64,000 nucleotides of DNA from Polyangiaceae bacterium (GCA_025353725.1 JANXOF010000065.1:124001-188000), one strand, 5' to 3'; numbered from the stretch's first letter, positions 50,606 to 60,614 are shown. Numbers and translations are program-made. Notes: generated by a model not told the origin, from the letters alone.

Positions 50606-53353
50606 GTGGCAAAGGCAACGGGAGCAGAAACGCCGGTGATGCGGCAGTACCTTGCCGCCAAAGCCGCTCACCCTGACGCTCTTCTGTTCTTCAGGATGGG
50701 CGACTTCTACGAGCTCTTCTTCAATGATGCGGTCGTCGCCGCGACGGCGCTCGACCTGACGCTGACGAGTCGAAACAAAGGCGCCGAAGACCCGATCCCG
50801 ATGGCGGGCGTGCCTCATCATGCGGGTGCCGGGTACGTGCAGCGCCTTCTCGATCAGGGCTTTAAAGTAGCCGTTTGCGAGCAGATGGCCGACCCGGCAA
50901 CCGTAAAGGGCATTGTCCCCCGCGAGGTCGTGCGCGTGGCGACGCCGTCGATTGCGTACGACGACGCTGGACTCGACGCGCGTACGAACTTGTTTCTCGT
51001 AGCGGTCGATGTCGACGCCGCGACGGGCCGCGTGGGCGTCGCCGCGCTGGACTTTTCGACCGGTGAGCTCTGCGCGTGCGACGCGGACAGCGAGGCGTCG
51101 GCGCTCTCTGAAGTCGTCCGACTCGACCCACGCGAGGTGTTGGGCGGTAGCTTCGCGGGGTCGATGCTCGAGGCCATTCGCGTCGCGTTGCCACGCGTTG
51201 CCGTGCGCCTCATCGAGACCGCCACGCTTGATGCGGTGAGCGCACGGGCGTCGCTCGATGATGCTCTGGGTGCGGGCGAAGCGCGTCGCAGCGGCGCGAG
51301 TGATCTCGCCCTTGTTGCCGCGTCGCGTTGCATCGCCCTCGCGCGTGAGTGCGAGCCTGGGCGCAAGCTTCCGATAACGAGGCTCGTGACCTACGAACTC
51401 GGTGAAACGCTGGTCCTCGACGACGCGGCGCAGCGCCATCTCGAGCTCGTACGAACGATAGACGGCGAAAGTGGCCGCGGCGCAGGCTCTCTTCTTTCGC
51501 AGATTGACATGACGCGTACGTCGCCTGGCGCGCGTTTGCTCCGCCGCCGTTTGCTCGCGCCGCGCACGGACGTCGCGGAGATCCGTCGCCGCCTCGACGG
51601 CGTAGAGCTGTTCGTGACGCAGCCGGGCCTGCGGGCCGAGGTTCGTGCGCGTCTCGACCGCGTGTCCGATCTGGAGCGACTCTCCGTGAAGCTCGCCGTC
51701 GATCGCGTGGGCCCGCGCGAGCTCCTCGCGCTTCGTACCTCGCTCGCTGAACTTCCGGGTCTCGACGCCGCCCTCGCGACCTGTCGTGATCCGGGTGTGA
51801 GATCCTCGATGGAGCTGCCGGAGTGCCTCGCCGGCGCGTCTGCGGGAGCTGAACTCCTCGACCGCGCCGAGGACATCCATGCGCACCTCAAAGCGGCGCT
51901 CGTCGATGACCCTCCCGTGCGTGCGGCCGATGGCGGCGTGTTTCGCGACGGGTTCGACCCCGAGCTCGACGAGGCCCGAACGCTCACCCGCGACGGCCAG
52001 CGGTTCATCGTCGAGCTCGAGGGAAGACTACGCGAAGAGGCGCAGATCCCAAGTCTAAAATTGCGCTATACACGTGTCTTCGGGTGGTATGTCGAAGTGA
52101 CGCGTACGCACCTGGCAAAAGCACCCGCGACCTGGCGCCGGAAGCAAACGATAGCGGCGGGGGAGCGCTTCACGTGCGATGAGCTCGACGCTCTCGCGGA
52201 CAAGCTCGCGCACGCCGAAGAACGGCTTGCGTCACGGGAGGCCGAGCTGTTCACGGCGCTCGTCAAGACGCTTGCGGAGTACACGGGTCGCCTGCGCGAC
52301 GTTGCGTCAAAGCTCGCGATGCTCGACGTGGCAAGCGCTCTCGCCGAACTCGCCCACCGCGACGACTACACGCGTCCCGACGTGGATAACTCCAGCGAGC
52401 TTATTCTCGAAGACGCGCGGCACCCCGTGGTGGAGCGCCTTGCTGCGGCGGGTCGCTTCGTGCCGAACGACGTGGCTCTCGACGCCAGCACGGAGGTGCC
52501 TGGCACCACCGCGGCGCGCCTATGGATCGTCACGGGTCCGAATATGGCTGGAAAGTCCACGTTTATGCGTCAGGTAGCGCTCGCCGTCGTGCTCGCCCAA
52601 ACCGGATCGTTCGTCCCGGCTCGTCGCGCGAAAATCGGCGTCGTCGACCGCGTGCTGACGCGCGTAGGCGCGAGCGACAACCTCGCGCGCGGCGAGAGCA
52701 CGTTCATGGTGGAGATGAAGGAAACCGCGACGATTATGCGAAGGGCGACGCGTCGGTCGCTCGTCATTCTCGACGAAATCGGTCGCGGTACGAGCACGTA
52801 CGACGGGCTCTCGATCGCCTGGGCCGTGGCCGAGCACCTCCACGATGTGGTGGGGTGTCGTGCGCTTTTCGCGACGCACTACCACGAACTTACCGACCTC
52901 GCCTCGACCTGTACAGGAGCCGCAAACTACAGCGTAAGTGCGCGCGAGCACGAGGGCACCATCGTGTTCTTTCACAAGGTGCAGCGCGGGGCGGCCTCGC
53001 AAAGCTACGGCGTCGCGTGCGCGAAGCTCGCCGGGGTTCCCGAGCCCGTCCTCGTGCGCGCGCGCGAAATTCTCGTATCGCTCGAACGAGGGTCAGCTTC
53101 AAAGGCGAGCATCGAAAAGCCCGCCCGCACCAAACGCGTTCCGCAGCTTGCCCTTTTTGACGGCGGCGTCGCGGCGTGTGAACAGCGTGCGGCTCTCGTT
53201 CCCCGCGAACCCGTCGAACGGCCTTTGGAGGTGGCACCGAAGGCCGTCGATGCCGCCGTCGCGCTTCTTCGCGGACTCGACCTCAATCGCATGACGCCTC
53301 TCGAGGCGCTCACGACACTGGTGAAACTTCAGGGACTCGCCGAGCCGGCGTGA
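50606..53353 (+). CDS. mutS: DNA mismatch repair protein MutS
   Basis: A 915-residue mismatch-recognition ATPase. The mismatch wedge is FFRMGDFYELFFNDA (Phe-x-Glu), domain II and III follow, and the ATPase domain has Walker A TGPNMAGKSTFMRQ, Walker B SLVILDEIGRGTSTYDG and LFATHYHELTDL. Length matches a full-size MutS. GTG start at 50606. The end overlaps the EamA gene by 4 nt (GTGA). mutL is not in the window. Confidence 0.97.
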   Translation: MAKATGAETPVMRQYLAAKAAHPDALLFFRMGDFYELFFNDAVVAATALDLTLTSRNKGAEDPIPMAGVPHHAGAGYVQRLLDQGFKVAVCEQMADPATVKGIVPREVVRVATPSIAYDDAGLDARTNLFLVAVDVDAATGRVGVAALDFSTGELCACDADSEASALSEVVRLDPREVLGGSFAGSMLEAIRVALPRVAVRLIETATLDAVSARASLDDALGAGEARRSGASDLALVAASRCIALARECEPGRKLPITRLVTYELGETLVLDDAAQRHLELVRTIDGESGRGAGSLLSQIDMTRTSPGARLLRRRLLAPRTDVAEIRRRLDGVELFVTQPGLRAEVRARLDRVSDLERLSVKLAVDRVGPRELLALRTSLAELPGLDAALATCRDPGVRSSMELPECLAGASAGAELLDRAEDIHAHLKAALVDDPPVRAADGGVFRDGFDPELDEARTLTRDGQRFIVELEGRLREEAQIPSLKLRYTRVFGWYVEVTRTHLAKAPATWRRKQTIAAGERFTCDELDALADKLAHAEERLASREAELFTALVKTLAEYTGRLRDVASKLAMLDVASALAELAHRDDYTRPDVDNSSELILEDARHPVVERLAAAGRFVPNDVALDASTEVPGTTAARLWIVTGPNMAGKSTFMRQVALAVVLAQTGSFVPARRAKIGVVDRVLTRVGASDNLARGESTFMVEMKETATIMRRATRRSLVILDEIGRGTSTYDGLSIAWAVAEHLHDVVGCRALFATHYHELTDLASTCTGAANYSVSAREHEGTIVFFHKVQRGAASQSYGVACAKLAGVPEPVLVRAREILVSLERGSASKASIEKPARTKRVPQLALFDGGVAACEQRAALVPREPVERPLEVAPKAVDAAVALLRGLDLNRMTPLEALTTLVKLQGLAEPA

Positions 53354-54300
53354 GGGTTGTGGTGGCTTCCAACCTCACAAGCCCCGAACACGCGGCGCGA
53401 AGTCGAGCGGTTGGGTATGCGCTCGTCGCGATGGCCGCGATGTCGTGGGGGACGTGGCCGCTCATTTTGCGGCATGCGCCGATGTCGGCGTCGCTTCAGT
53501 CGGCGGTGCTGATGACGGTCATCACCCTCGCGAGCCTGCCACTCATGCTGCGGGATCGCTTAGACGTGAGACCCACGCTCGCGGAGTGGGCAGCTATCGC
53601 CGCGCTCGGGGTGAGTGACGCGCTCAACACCGTTCTCTTCTTCGGCGCCGTTCAGCGCACGACCGTCGCTATCGCCGTCCTCACGCACTACCTCGCGCCC
53701 ATTCTGGTCGCATTTGCAGCGCCGCTCGTGCTTCGCGAACGAGTGCGTGCGCGCACCTTCGTGGCCATCGCCATCGCCTTCGCGGGACTTGTCCTGTTGC
53801 TCGAGCCATGGCGGGCGGGCCTTAGTCGCGGCGACCTCCTCGGAGCGGCACTTGGGACAGGAAGCGCGTTTTTCTATGCCGCGAATGTGCTCGTCAACAA
53901 GCGACTCGCGCGGGCGTTTTCCGGCAGCGAGATGATGTTTTTCCACGGACTCGTCGCCGCACCGTTGCTTGTCGCGCTCGTCGCTCCCGGTGCGTACGCG
54001 GAGGTCTCCGCGCACGCGCTTTCGACGGTGGTCTTAGGCGCGTTAGGGCCGGGAACGCTCGGCGGGCTGCTGTTCGTGTGGGGCATCCGGCGAATTGCGG
54101 CCAGCCGCGCCTCGGTTCTGACGCTCCTCGAACCCTTTGTTGCGGTGCTCCTTGCCGCCGCATTCATGGGCGAAAGTTTGAGGATAGCGGCGTTTTTTGG
54201 CGGTGCGCTCATCCTCGGCGGCGCTCTCCTGGTCATCACCGGGGGCGTGCAACCCCAATGCACGACGACCAACAACACGAAGTTGGATGAGGTAAGCTGA
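53350..54300 (+). CDS. EamA/DMT-superfamily transporter
   Basis: A 316-residue protein with ten hydrophobic segments in two EamA halves (ALVAMAAMSWGTWPLILRHA start; VAIAVLTHYLAPILVAFAAP, and SRASVLTLLEPFVAVLLAAA). The GTG start overlaps the mutS stop, so it is translated with mutS but probably has nothing to do with repair. Its substrate is unknown. Confidence 0.83.
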   Translation: MRVVVASNLTSPEHAARSRAVGYALVAMAAMSWGTWPLILRHAPMSASLQSAVLMTVITLASLPLMLRDRLDVRPTLAEWAAIAALGVSDALNTVLFFGAVQRTTVAIAVLTHYLAPILVAFAAPLVLRERVRARTFVAIAIAFAGLVLLLEPWRAGLSRGDLLGAALGTGSAFFYAANVLVNKRLARAFSGSEMMFFHGLVAAPLLVALVAPGAYAEVSAHALSTVVLGALGPGTLGGLLFVWGIRRIAASRASVLTLLEPFVAVLLAAAFMGESLRIAAFFGGALILGGALLVITGGVQPQCTTTNNTKLDEVS

Positions 54301-54305
54301 CTCAC

Positions 54306-55274
54306 GTGAGCGTTCGCGACTCGCTCATCTCCGTTCTCCCGATTGCCCCTGGCGAGATTTTGGTCGTCGACGACGAGGAGTCCGCGCGCCGAGCCGTCAT
54401 CCAACACATGATGACCCTCGGCATGCGCGTCACGCAGGCCGATAGCGGCGTTCGCGCGCTTGAGATGGCCCACGAAAAAGCGACCACGCTCGACTGCATC
54501 ATGCTCGACCTCGCGATGCCGGGCACCGATTCTTGGGACGTCCTCGCGCGGCTCCGAGCGAATCCCGAGACGGCGTCGATCCCTGTCATGTTGCTCACCT
54601 TTGGTAATCCGACCGAAACCGAGATGCTCAAGATGGTGGAGCACGGCGCGACAGATCACCTCGCCAAACCGTTTTCGAGTCTTCTCTTGTGCGCAAAAGT
54701 GCGCGCCGTCTGCGAGCGATCGCGTACGCAGCGAGAACTCAAAAATAAGCTGCAGTTTGCACTCGAACACGCCGCTCATGACGCGCTCACGGGTCTGTTC
54801 AACCGGCGTTACTTCGAACGTCGCTTGAAGGAGGAGGTCGCACACGCGAAGCGGCACAAGGGTCCGTTCTCGGTGGTGATGCTCGATCTCGACTACTTCA
54901 AGCTCGTCAACGATACGTACGGTCACGAGGACGGCGACTGCGTACTTCGGCATCTTGCCGAGCTGATTCAGGCTCAACTTCGGGAAGACGACGTCCCGTG
55001 TCGCTACGGCGGCGAGGAGTTCGTGCTGCTCCTTCGAGGGACTACGGGCATGGCCGCGCGCATCGTTGCCAACCGGCTTCGCGTGACCCTCGCCACCAAG
55101 CCGCTTCGCCTCGGTCCAAAGAGCGAGCTACGCCACATTACGTTCAGCGCGGGCGTGGCCGCCGCTGACGAAAGAAACGCGTACGCCGCCGATAACGTCG
55201 TTTCACGCGCCGACGCCGCGCTCTATCGGGCGAAGCGCGCAGGCCGTAACCGCGTCGAGCTCGAATCCGAGTAG
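54306..55274 (+). CDS. Receiver-GGDEF response regulator (diguanylate cyclase)
   Basis: A 322-residue protein. Residues 15-130 form a receiver with ILVVDDEESARRA, Asp68 as phosphoacceptor (MLDLAMPG), Thr98 and Lys121. Residues 150-320 form a GGDEF domain with DALTGLFNRRYFERRL, VVMLDLDYFKLVNDTYGHED and the active-site GGEEF (235-239). An inhibitory-site RxxD (Arg226-Asp229) sits exactly five residues before it, so product inhibition is expected. It makes cyclic di-GMP on phosphorylation. GTG start, 5 nt after the transporter gene. Confidence 0.93.
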   Translation: MSVRDSLISVLPIAPGEILVVDDEESARRAVIQHMMTLGMRVTQADSGVRALEMAHEKATTLDCIMLDLAMPGTDSWDVLARLRANPETASIPVMLLTFGNPTETEMLKMVEHGATDHLAKPFSSLLLCAKVRAVCERSRTQRELKNKLQFALEHAAHDALTGLFNRRYFERRLKEEVAHAKRHKGPFSVVMLDLDYFKLVNDTYGHEDGDCVLRHLAELIQAQLREDDVPCRYGGEEFVLLLRGTTGMAARIVANRLRVTLATKPLRLGPKSELRHITFSAGVAAADERNAYAADNVVSRADAALYRAKRAGRNRVELESE

Positions 55275-55308
55275 CAAGCCGCGGCCCCGATCACGAGGGC
55301 TATCCGCC

Positions 55309-56040
55309 CTACTGGACGCGGCTCAGGACGACGTCGTCAATGAGGAAGCACGCGTTTGGTCGGTGCTCCCCTGAGATGTAAACGCCGATCCTGCCGTTCG
55401 GCTTCGTGACGGCGAGCGTCGTCTCGAAGCGTTGCCAAACATCGTTCACCAAGCTTTGTGCTGACCGCGTCTGCTCGATGGGCTCTGGGGTAACATTGCG
55501 AAGGTTGAGGTCGACGAGTCCAGGTGGCGCTTTCCCCGGCGAAGTACGAGCCCATCCTTCGGCGTGGTAAGTTGCGCCCGCCACCGAGGGGCCAGGGGCG
55601 CCGTTGTCATCCGCCGTGAAACGATCCACGGTCGTGGGCAACGTGCAAACCTCGCACGAACCTCCGCCGCTGTGTCCGACGTCGCTCGCGTGGACGCTGC
55701 CCTGAAAGCTTCCCCACGGGTCGCAGGTGCCGTTCTCGAACGTTCCTTGAGGGTGTAAGTTCGGCGCGCCGCCGGCATCGCTCGCGTCAGTCATCGCTTC
55801 GTACCCCGCGTCGCGGCCGCCCGTGGCGCCGTCGTGTCCGGAAGCGTCGGAGTCGCTCGCGATGGCTCCGTCGGGGCTCGGCGGCGGGAGCTCTCGTCCG
55901 AAACTTGCCCCGTCCGTGCTTGCGTCGGTACCGCGCGAAGCCAAGCCGTTTTCCCCGGGTGCACCAAAGCCACAGGCGATTACCCCGCGGGCCGAAAACG
56001 CGAGCACTCCGATAACGTTTAAGTGGCCGCGCAAATGCAC
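55309..56040 (-). CDS. Asp-rich lipoprotein with a carbohydrate-binding-like domain
   Basis: A 243-residue exported protein. The N terminus ends at a lipobox GVIAC and is followed by a Ser/Asp/Gly/Pro-rich linker (SPDGAIASDSDASGHDGATG), typical of myxobacterial lipoproteins. From residue about 95 (GTFENGTCDPWGSFQGSV) the chain has a jelly-roll carbohydrate-binding-module pattern ending ACFLIDDVVLSRV. GTG start. It converges with the GGDEF gene, and nothing links it with its neighbours. Function is unknown. Confidence 0.65.
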   Translation of the reverse strand: MHLRGHLNVIGVLAFSARGVIACGFGAPGENGLASRGTDASTDGASFGRELPPPSPDGAIASDSDASGHDGATGGRDAGYEAMTDASDAGGAPNLHPQGTFENGTCDPWGSFQGSVHASDVGHSGGGSCEVCTLPTTVDRFTADDNGAPGPSVAGATYHAEGWARTSPGKAPPGLVDLNLRNVTPEPIEQTRSAQSLVNDVWQRFETTLAVTKPNGRIGVYISGEHRPNACFLIDDVVLSRVQ

Positions 56041-56229
56041 TCTTAGAACGCTACCTTAGAGTCGTGCGAATCGGGGATGACTTCCGCTTTGCGCGGTCGC
56101 TCACTGTGCCCAGCCGGCAAGGAATGAGATCCACGTAGGTCCCTATGTCGGTTTTGCTAAGCGTTTCGCTTAGGCCCGTCGTTGCCTCCTCGGCTCGTCG
56201 GCACGTCAATGACGAGGCGTTCGTGACGG

Positions 56230-56628
56230 TCAGTGTGCCGAAGACTTGACGTGTTCTTCGTAGGCTTTCGCGTCGAAGAGTTGCTCGAGTGCGGCCACCT
56301 CGGAAGTCTCGACAACGACCATCCATCCCGATCCGTAGGGGTCCTCGTTGACGGCCTCGGGTTTCGCGTCGAGTTCCTTGTTTATCGCGACGATCGTGCC
56401 GCCTACGGGCGCGTAGAGGTCGCTCAATGTTTTGACGCTTTCAATGGTCCCGAAGGCTTTGCCCGCCGCGACACGGTCGCCGACCTTCACGTCCAAGTTG
56501 ACGAGCGTAATGTCACCGAGCTGTTCGACCGCGAAGGCCGTGATTCCGACGGTGACACGTTTCGCTTCGGCGTCGAGCTTGACCCACTCGTGGTCTTTCG
56601 TGAATCTCAGGCCTGCGGGAATGGTCAT
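56230..56628 (-). CDS. gcvH: Glycine cleavage system H protein
   Basis: A 132-residue lipoyl carrier of the glycine cleavage system. It has FTKDHEWVKLDA, VGITAFAVEQLGDITLVNLD, and the lipoylation site TIESVKTLSDLYAP with Lys66, then SGWMVVVE. It shuttles the aminomethyl group between P, T and L proteins. ATG start, 15 nt after gcvT, so the two are co-transcribed. gcvP is not adjacent. The region between it and the lipoprotein gene (56041-56229) shows nothing else I can support. Confidence 0.96.
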   Translation of the reverse strand: MTIPAGLRFTKDHEWVKLDAEAKRVTVGITAFAVEQLGDITLVNLDVKVGDRVAAGKAFGTIESVKTLSDLYAPVGGTIVAINKELDAKPEAVNEDPYGSGWMVVVETSEVAALEQLFDAKAYEEHVKSSAH

Positions 56629-56643
56629 GACGTTCGTTCTCTT

Positions 56644-57750
56644 TCAGCTTCGCTTGTAGAAGGGGGTTTTCGTGACCACGGCGTCGACGTTTTTTCCACG
56701 GCAGTCGACGAAAAATTTCGTACCGACGGCGGACATAGCCGCCGGCAAATAACCGAGTCCGATGTTCTTGCCCACGGTAGGACCCGGGCTACCGCTCGTG
56801 CAGAGACCTACTTCGTGGCCCGAGGTGTCGCGGAGCACATACCCGTGGCGCGCAATCCCGCGGCCGGTAACCTCAAACCCGACCAACCTTCGGGTGAGTG
56901 GTTGCGACTTGACGGCTTCGAGAGCCGCCTTCCCGACAAACATGGCCTTATCGAACTTCACGACCCAGCTCAATCCGGCCTCGATTGGGTTCGTCGTTTC
57001 GTCAATGTCGTTGCCGTAGAGCGAGAGTCGAGACTCGAGGCGTAGCGTGTCACGCGCACCAAGGCCTGCTGGCTTGAGGCCGAGCGGCTGCCCGACTTCG
57101 AGGAGCTTGTCCCAGAGTGCCGGCGCATCGTTCCAAGCGCAAAAAATCTCGACGCCGTCCTCTCCGGTGTACCCGGTTCGCGCGACCGTGCAGCGTACGC
57201 CAGCGACGATCGCTTCGCGGAAGTGGAAAGCCTTTAAAGTGCTTAGGTTTGGCCCGTCGCCACCGGCAAGTGCGAGCACGTCGAACGCCTTAGGTCCTTG
57301 AAGAGCAAGGAGGGCCGTCGCGTCGGTCAGGTCCTCGAACTCGCAATGATCTTTGGCTGCAGCCTCAAAAATAGCCTTTATTTTCGCATGATTCGACGCG
57401 TTGCAAACGATAAGCCACCGGTCCTGGGCGGCGCGATAGACGATGAGATCGTCGAGGATTGCGCCCGCTTCGTTACAGCACGCGGTGTAAAGCGCTTGAC
57501 CGTCAACGAGACGCGAAGCGTCGTTGGTGATGAGGTAGTCGACGACCTGGGCGGCATAGGCGCCGCGCATTTCGAGCTCGCCCATGTGAGAAACATCAAA
57601 CAGACCCGCGGCGGTCCGGACGGCCTGATGCTCGTCGACGATGCCGGTGTACTGCACGGGCATCTCGAAGCCGGTAAAGGGCACCATGCGCGCCCCCGCG
57701 GCGACGTGGCGGTCGTGGAGCGAAGTCCTTCGGAGCGCGAGGTCGTTCAT
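56644..57750 (-). CDS. gcvT: Glycine cleavage system T protein (aminomethyltransferase)
   Basis: A 368-residue aminomethyltransferase that uses tetrahydrofolate. Recognisable blocks are MVPFTGFEMPVQYTGIVDEH, FDVSHMGELEMRG, and RTGYTGEDGVEIFCAWNDAP, then GLGARDTLRLESRLSLYGND. The length is normal. ATG start. gcvT and gcvH form a two-gene unit here. It is divergent from the methyltransferase at 57837 with 86 nt between the starts. Confidence 0.96.
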   Translation of the reverse strand: MNDLALRRTSLHDRHVAAGARMVPFTGFEMPVQYTGIVDEHQAVRTAAGLFDVSHMGELEMRGAYAAQVVDYLITNDASRLVDGQALYTACCNEAGAILDDLIVYRAAQDRWLIVCNASNHAKIKAIFEAAAKDHCEFEDLTDATALLALQGPKAFDVLALAGGDGPNLSTLKAFHFREAIVAGVRCTVARTGYTGEDGVEIFCAWNDAPALWDKLLEVGQPLGLKPAGLGARDTLRLESRLSLYGNDIDETTNPIEAGLSWVVKFDKAMFVGKAALEAVKSQPLTRRLVGFEVTGRGIARHGYVLRDTSGHEVGLCTSGSPGPTVGKNIGLGYLPAAMSAVGTKFFVDCRGKNVDAVVTKTPFYKRS

Positions 57751-57836
57751 GCGAGACCGGCACCCTAGTCGACCGCGCGCGGACTGTCAGCCGCTGTCGG
57801 TTCCGAAGTGCCGCAAGGTCGGTTATACTCGACCGT

Positions 57837-58739
57837 ATGGCGACCCCATTCGACCGAGCCGCAAGGCGCTATATTGAAGAGTGGGTTCCCCGCTTTGTCC
57901 CGTATCACCTCGATCTTGTTCGCGAACTGGCGCTCGTTCAGGGCCAGCGCGTTTTGGTCGCAAAGTGCGGGCCTGGCGCAGAGGTCCTCGCTGTAGCGCG
58001 CGCCGTGGGTGATCGCGGGCGCGTCAGGGCGACCGACCCGAACGCGGACATGGTTCACATCTGCCAGGAGCAAGTTAAGACAGCCGGCTTTCCTGGCGTC
58101 CTCTGTGAGCAAGCCGCGCCCGCGGATGTGGGCGAAGGAGGCTGGAGCGCCATTGTATGTGCGTTTGGTCTTTGGACACTCACGCAGCATGAACGCGGTG
58201 ACGTCCTGCGCAGCTGGGCCTCGGCGCTCGCCCCTGACGGCAAAGTTGGCGTGCTCACCTTCGGCCCACCGGACGACCTGGATCCGTTCGAAATCCTCGC
58301 GCGTGCGCTAGGCGAGCTCGAGCCCGAGGCCGCCACGCCGCCACCTCGCATTGAGGCGGGCCGCGAGGTCCTTGCAACGACCTTCGAGAACGGCGGGCTC
58401 GCGTTAGTGCGTCATACCTTGCTTCGTCACACCGTTTCCTTTCCAACGGCGGAAGACTTCGTCGGCGCGATCCGCGAGGGGCGCACGTGGCGGAAAGTCT
58501 TTGATGATCTCGGCGCGGACCGCAGCCGTCGGGTAACGGCACGTTTCTACGACCAGGTGGGTGGTCCCATGGAGCCACTCGTTTTCAGCCCGGTCGCGAC
58601 GCTCGCCATAGCGGCGCTTCCAGGTGCAGAGGTCGAGCTCGCCGTGCGCCCAAGTGTCGTGGCGCCACGCTTGTCCAGCTTACCGCCGGCGCCTCTCGGT
58701 CGCGTCGAGCCGTGGGATCACACGAAGCCCAAGAGCTAA
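57837..58739 (+). CDS. SAM-dependent methyltransferase
   Basis: A 300-residue class I methyltransferase. Motif I reads [20 protein letters not shown] (a variant with KCGPG instead of GCGPG), followed by [17 protein letters not shown] and [20 protein letters not shown] as motifs II-IV. The C-terminal 80 residues are less typical. ATG start. It lies 145 nt before metK on the same strand, so the SAM source and user are next to each other. Substrate is unknown. Confidence 0.75.
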   Translation: MATPFDRAARRYIEEWVPRFVPYHLDLVRELALVQGQRVLVAKCGPGAEVLAVARAVGDRGRVRATDPNADMVHICQEQVKTAGFPGVLCEQAAPADVGEGGWSAIVCAFGLWTLTQHERGDVLRSWASALAPDGKVGVLTFGPPDDLDPFEILARALGELEPEAATPPPRIEAGREVLATTFENGGLALVRHTLLRHTVSFPTAEDFVGAIREGRTWRKVFDDLGADRSRRVTARFYDQVGGPMEPLVFSPVATLAIAALPGAEVELAVRPSVVAPRLSSLPPAPLGRVEPWDHTKPKS

Positions 58740-58852
58740 TTTCGGCTCGCTCGCTGCGCTTATCGCTCATTCCGCCGCGTTTCCGAAGGCACGTTCGAGT
58801 CGTGGAACGAGACCGATAGATCTTTCCGCTGGCGCGTCGGCGCGCTATGCGG

Positions 58853-58882
58853 GCGACTCGAAATCCTTTTTTCAGGAGTCGC
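58853..58882 (+). promoter_or_regulatory. Hairpin that could hide the metK ribosome-binding site
   Basis: GCGACTC (58853-58859) is a perfect inverted match of GAGTCGC (58876-58882). The metK Shine-Dalgarno AGGAG (58874-58878) lies in the right arm, so the stem would partly hide it. The loop contains a T run. This is a candidate translational control element, or simply chance. Confidence 0.35.
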
Positions 58883-58884
58883 GA

Positions 58885-60219
58885 ATGGCACGTTACCAAT
58901 TCACATCGGAATCCGTCACCGAGGGTCACCCGGACAAGCTCTGTGATGCGATTTCGGACGCGGTGCTCGACGCGGTCCTCGAACAGGACCCGAAGTCGCG
59001 CGTCGCGTGTGAGTCGCTCGCTAAGACCGGTATGGTCGTCCTTGCGGGCGAAATTACGACGAACGCTATTATCGACTTCCCGGCCGTCGTACGGCGCGCG
59101 GTACTCGACATTGGCTACAACAACTCCGCTGTCGGCTTTGATGGCAACACCTGCGCTGTCCTCGTAGCGGTCGACAAGCAGAGCCCGGACATCTCGCAAG
59201 GAGTCACCGAGGGCGTCGGCATGCACAAGGAGCAGGGCGCTGGCGACCAGGGGCTCATGTTCGGCTACGCCACCGACGAAACCTCAAACCTTATGCCGGC
59301 GCCGATCGACTACGCTCATCAGCTCGCGCGCCAGCTTGCCGCCATCCGCAAGTCCGGCAAGGTGAAGTTCCTGAGGCCCGACGGCAAAACCCAAGTCACT
59401 CTCGAATACGAGAATGACATTCCGGTTCGCTGCGATGCCATTGTCGTCTCGACTCAGCACGATGAGACCGTCAAGTACAAGGCGCTTCGCGAAGCGATTG
59501 TCGACCTTGTCATCACCAAGGTGATGCCGAAGAAGCTTATCGACAAGAACACCAAGTTCCACGTAAACCCGACCGGTCGCTTTGTCGTCGGCGGTCCTCA
59601 GGGCGACTGCGGGCTAACGGGTCGAAAGATTATTGTCGACACCTACGGCGGCATGGGTCGTCATGGCGGAGGCGCGTTCAGCGGCAAAGACCCGTCGAAA
59701 GTCGATCGCTCGGCATGCTACTATGCGCGGTTCGTCGCGAAAAACATCGTGGCTGCCGGCCTCGCAAAACGATGCGAAGTGCAAGTCGCCTACGCGATTG
59801 GCGTCGCGCGCCCCGTCGGCATCTACGTCAATACGTTTGGCACCGGTAAAGTGGCGGACGAGAAGCTTCAAAAGTACGTCGAGCAGCACTTCGACATGCG
59901 GCCCAAGGCGCTCATCGATGAGCTCGGGTTGCTCGCGCCGCAGTACCACGCGACGTCCGCGTACGGTCACTTCGGCCGGAGCGAGTTCTCGTGGGAGAAG
60001 GTCAGCCGAGCCGCGGCGATGGCCGACGACCTCCTTGGATCGACAGGCAAAGTAAAGGGAACCGTGGTCGCCAAAGGTGCAGACACGAACGGAACGAACG
60101 GTTCCCACGGCGTCAACGGTCGCGTGACTCGCTCGACGCGCGCGAACGGCGGCACCTCTGCCAAAAAGCCGGTGAAGCGCGTCGCGAAAGCTGACAAGCG
60201 GAGCTCCGCGGTCACCTAG
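58885..60219 (+). CDS. metK: S-adenosylmethionine synthetase with a basic C-terminal tail
   Basis: Makes S-adenosylmethionine from methionine and ATP. It shows [36 protein letters not shown] and [20 protein letters not shown], which hold the active-site and metal-binding residues. The ATG is preceded by CAGGAG. The core ends at about residue 390 ([12 protein letters not shown]), and a further 55 residues are Lys/Gly/Asn/Ser-rich and basic. The common enzyme has about 385 residues, so this tail is extra. It could bind nucleic acid or mediate contacts, inferred. Confidence 0.96.
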   Translation: MARYQFTSESVTEGHPDKLCDAISDAVLDAVLEQDPKSRVACESLAKTGMVVLAGEITTNAIIDFPAVVRRAVLDIGYNNSAVGFDGNTCAVLVAVDKQSPDISQGVTEGVGMHKEQGAGDQGLMFGYATDETSNLMPAPIDYAHQLARQLAAIRKSGKVKFLRPDGKTQVTLEYENDIPVRCDAIVVSTQHDETVKYKALREAIVDLVITKVMPKKLIDKNTKFHVNPTGRFVVGGPQGDCGLTGRKIIVDTYGGMGRHGGGAFSGKDPSKVDRSACYYARFVAKNIVAAGLAKRCEVQVAYAIGVARPVGIYVNTFGTGKVADEKLQKYVEQHFDMRPKALIDELGLLAPQYHATSAYGHFGRSEFSWEKVSRAAAMADDLLGSTGKVKGTVVAKGADTNGTNGSHGVNGRVTRSTRANGGTSAKKPVKRVAKADKRSSAVT

Positions 60220-60269
60220 ATTCAGTACGTCGGCGCTCTCGGGGGGGAGCGCAAGAGACACTGGCTCGT

Positions 60270-60614
60270 TTGGTTCAGGTTGACGCGTTGAACGTAGACT
60301 TCCTCGTTTTGCGGGCTCGGAAGCGAAAATGTCGCGGTTTGACTTTTGCTAAACATGGGCTTGGTATCGTCGTTTGTCCGACCGTGCGCAACGGGGTGCA
60401 CGACGTAGGCGCTATCAGAACGGCGTCATATCAACGTTTCGTCAGCTTTCAGCAGCTCGATTCGCTCGAGGAGTACGTGCTCGTCTCCCAAGACGAACCT
60501 CGAATCGAGGTCCGTCGCCGCGCGGCGCGTGGTTGGTCATTCGAAGTAAAGGGCTCCGGAGAATCTATCGAAATTCATGGAAGTAACATCCCTATCGATG
60601 CGATTTATCGATAG
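60270..60614 (+). pseudogene. C-terminal remnant of a Uma2-family protein
   Basis: The frame (TTG 60270) ends with SFQQLDSLEEYVLVSQDEPR and SIEIHGSNIPIDAIYR, which match the end of Uma2 (DUF820) proteins: a final segment with EYVLVSQ and a terminal IPxDxIYR. The N-terminal core with the Asp/Glu catalytic residues is missing and the first 50 codons do not look like Uma2. It is therefore a truncated remnant. An unrelated small protein would be the alternative. Confidence 0.65.

Noticed and set aside
58740-58852. Known SAM or SAH riboswitch before metK
   Set aside because: No conserved core of SAM-I, SAM-II, SAM-IV or SAH types was recognised in the leader.
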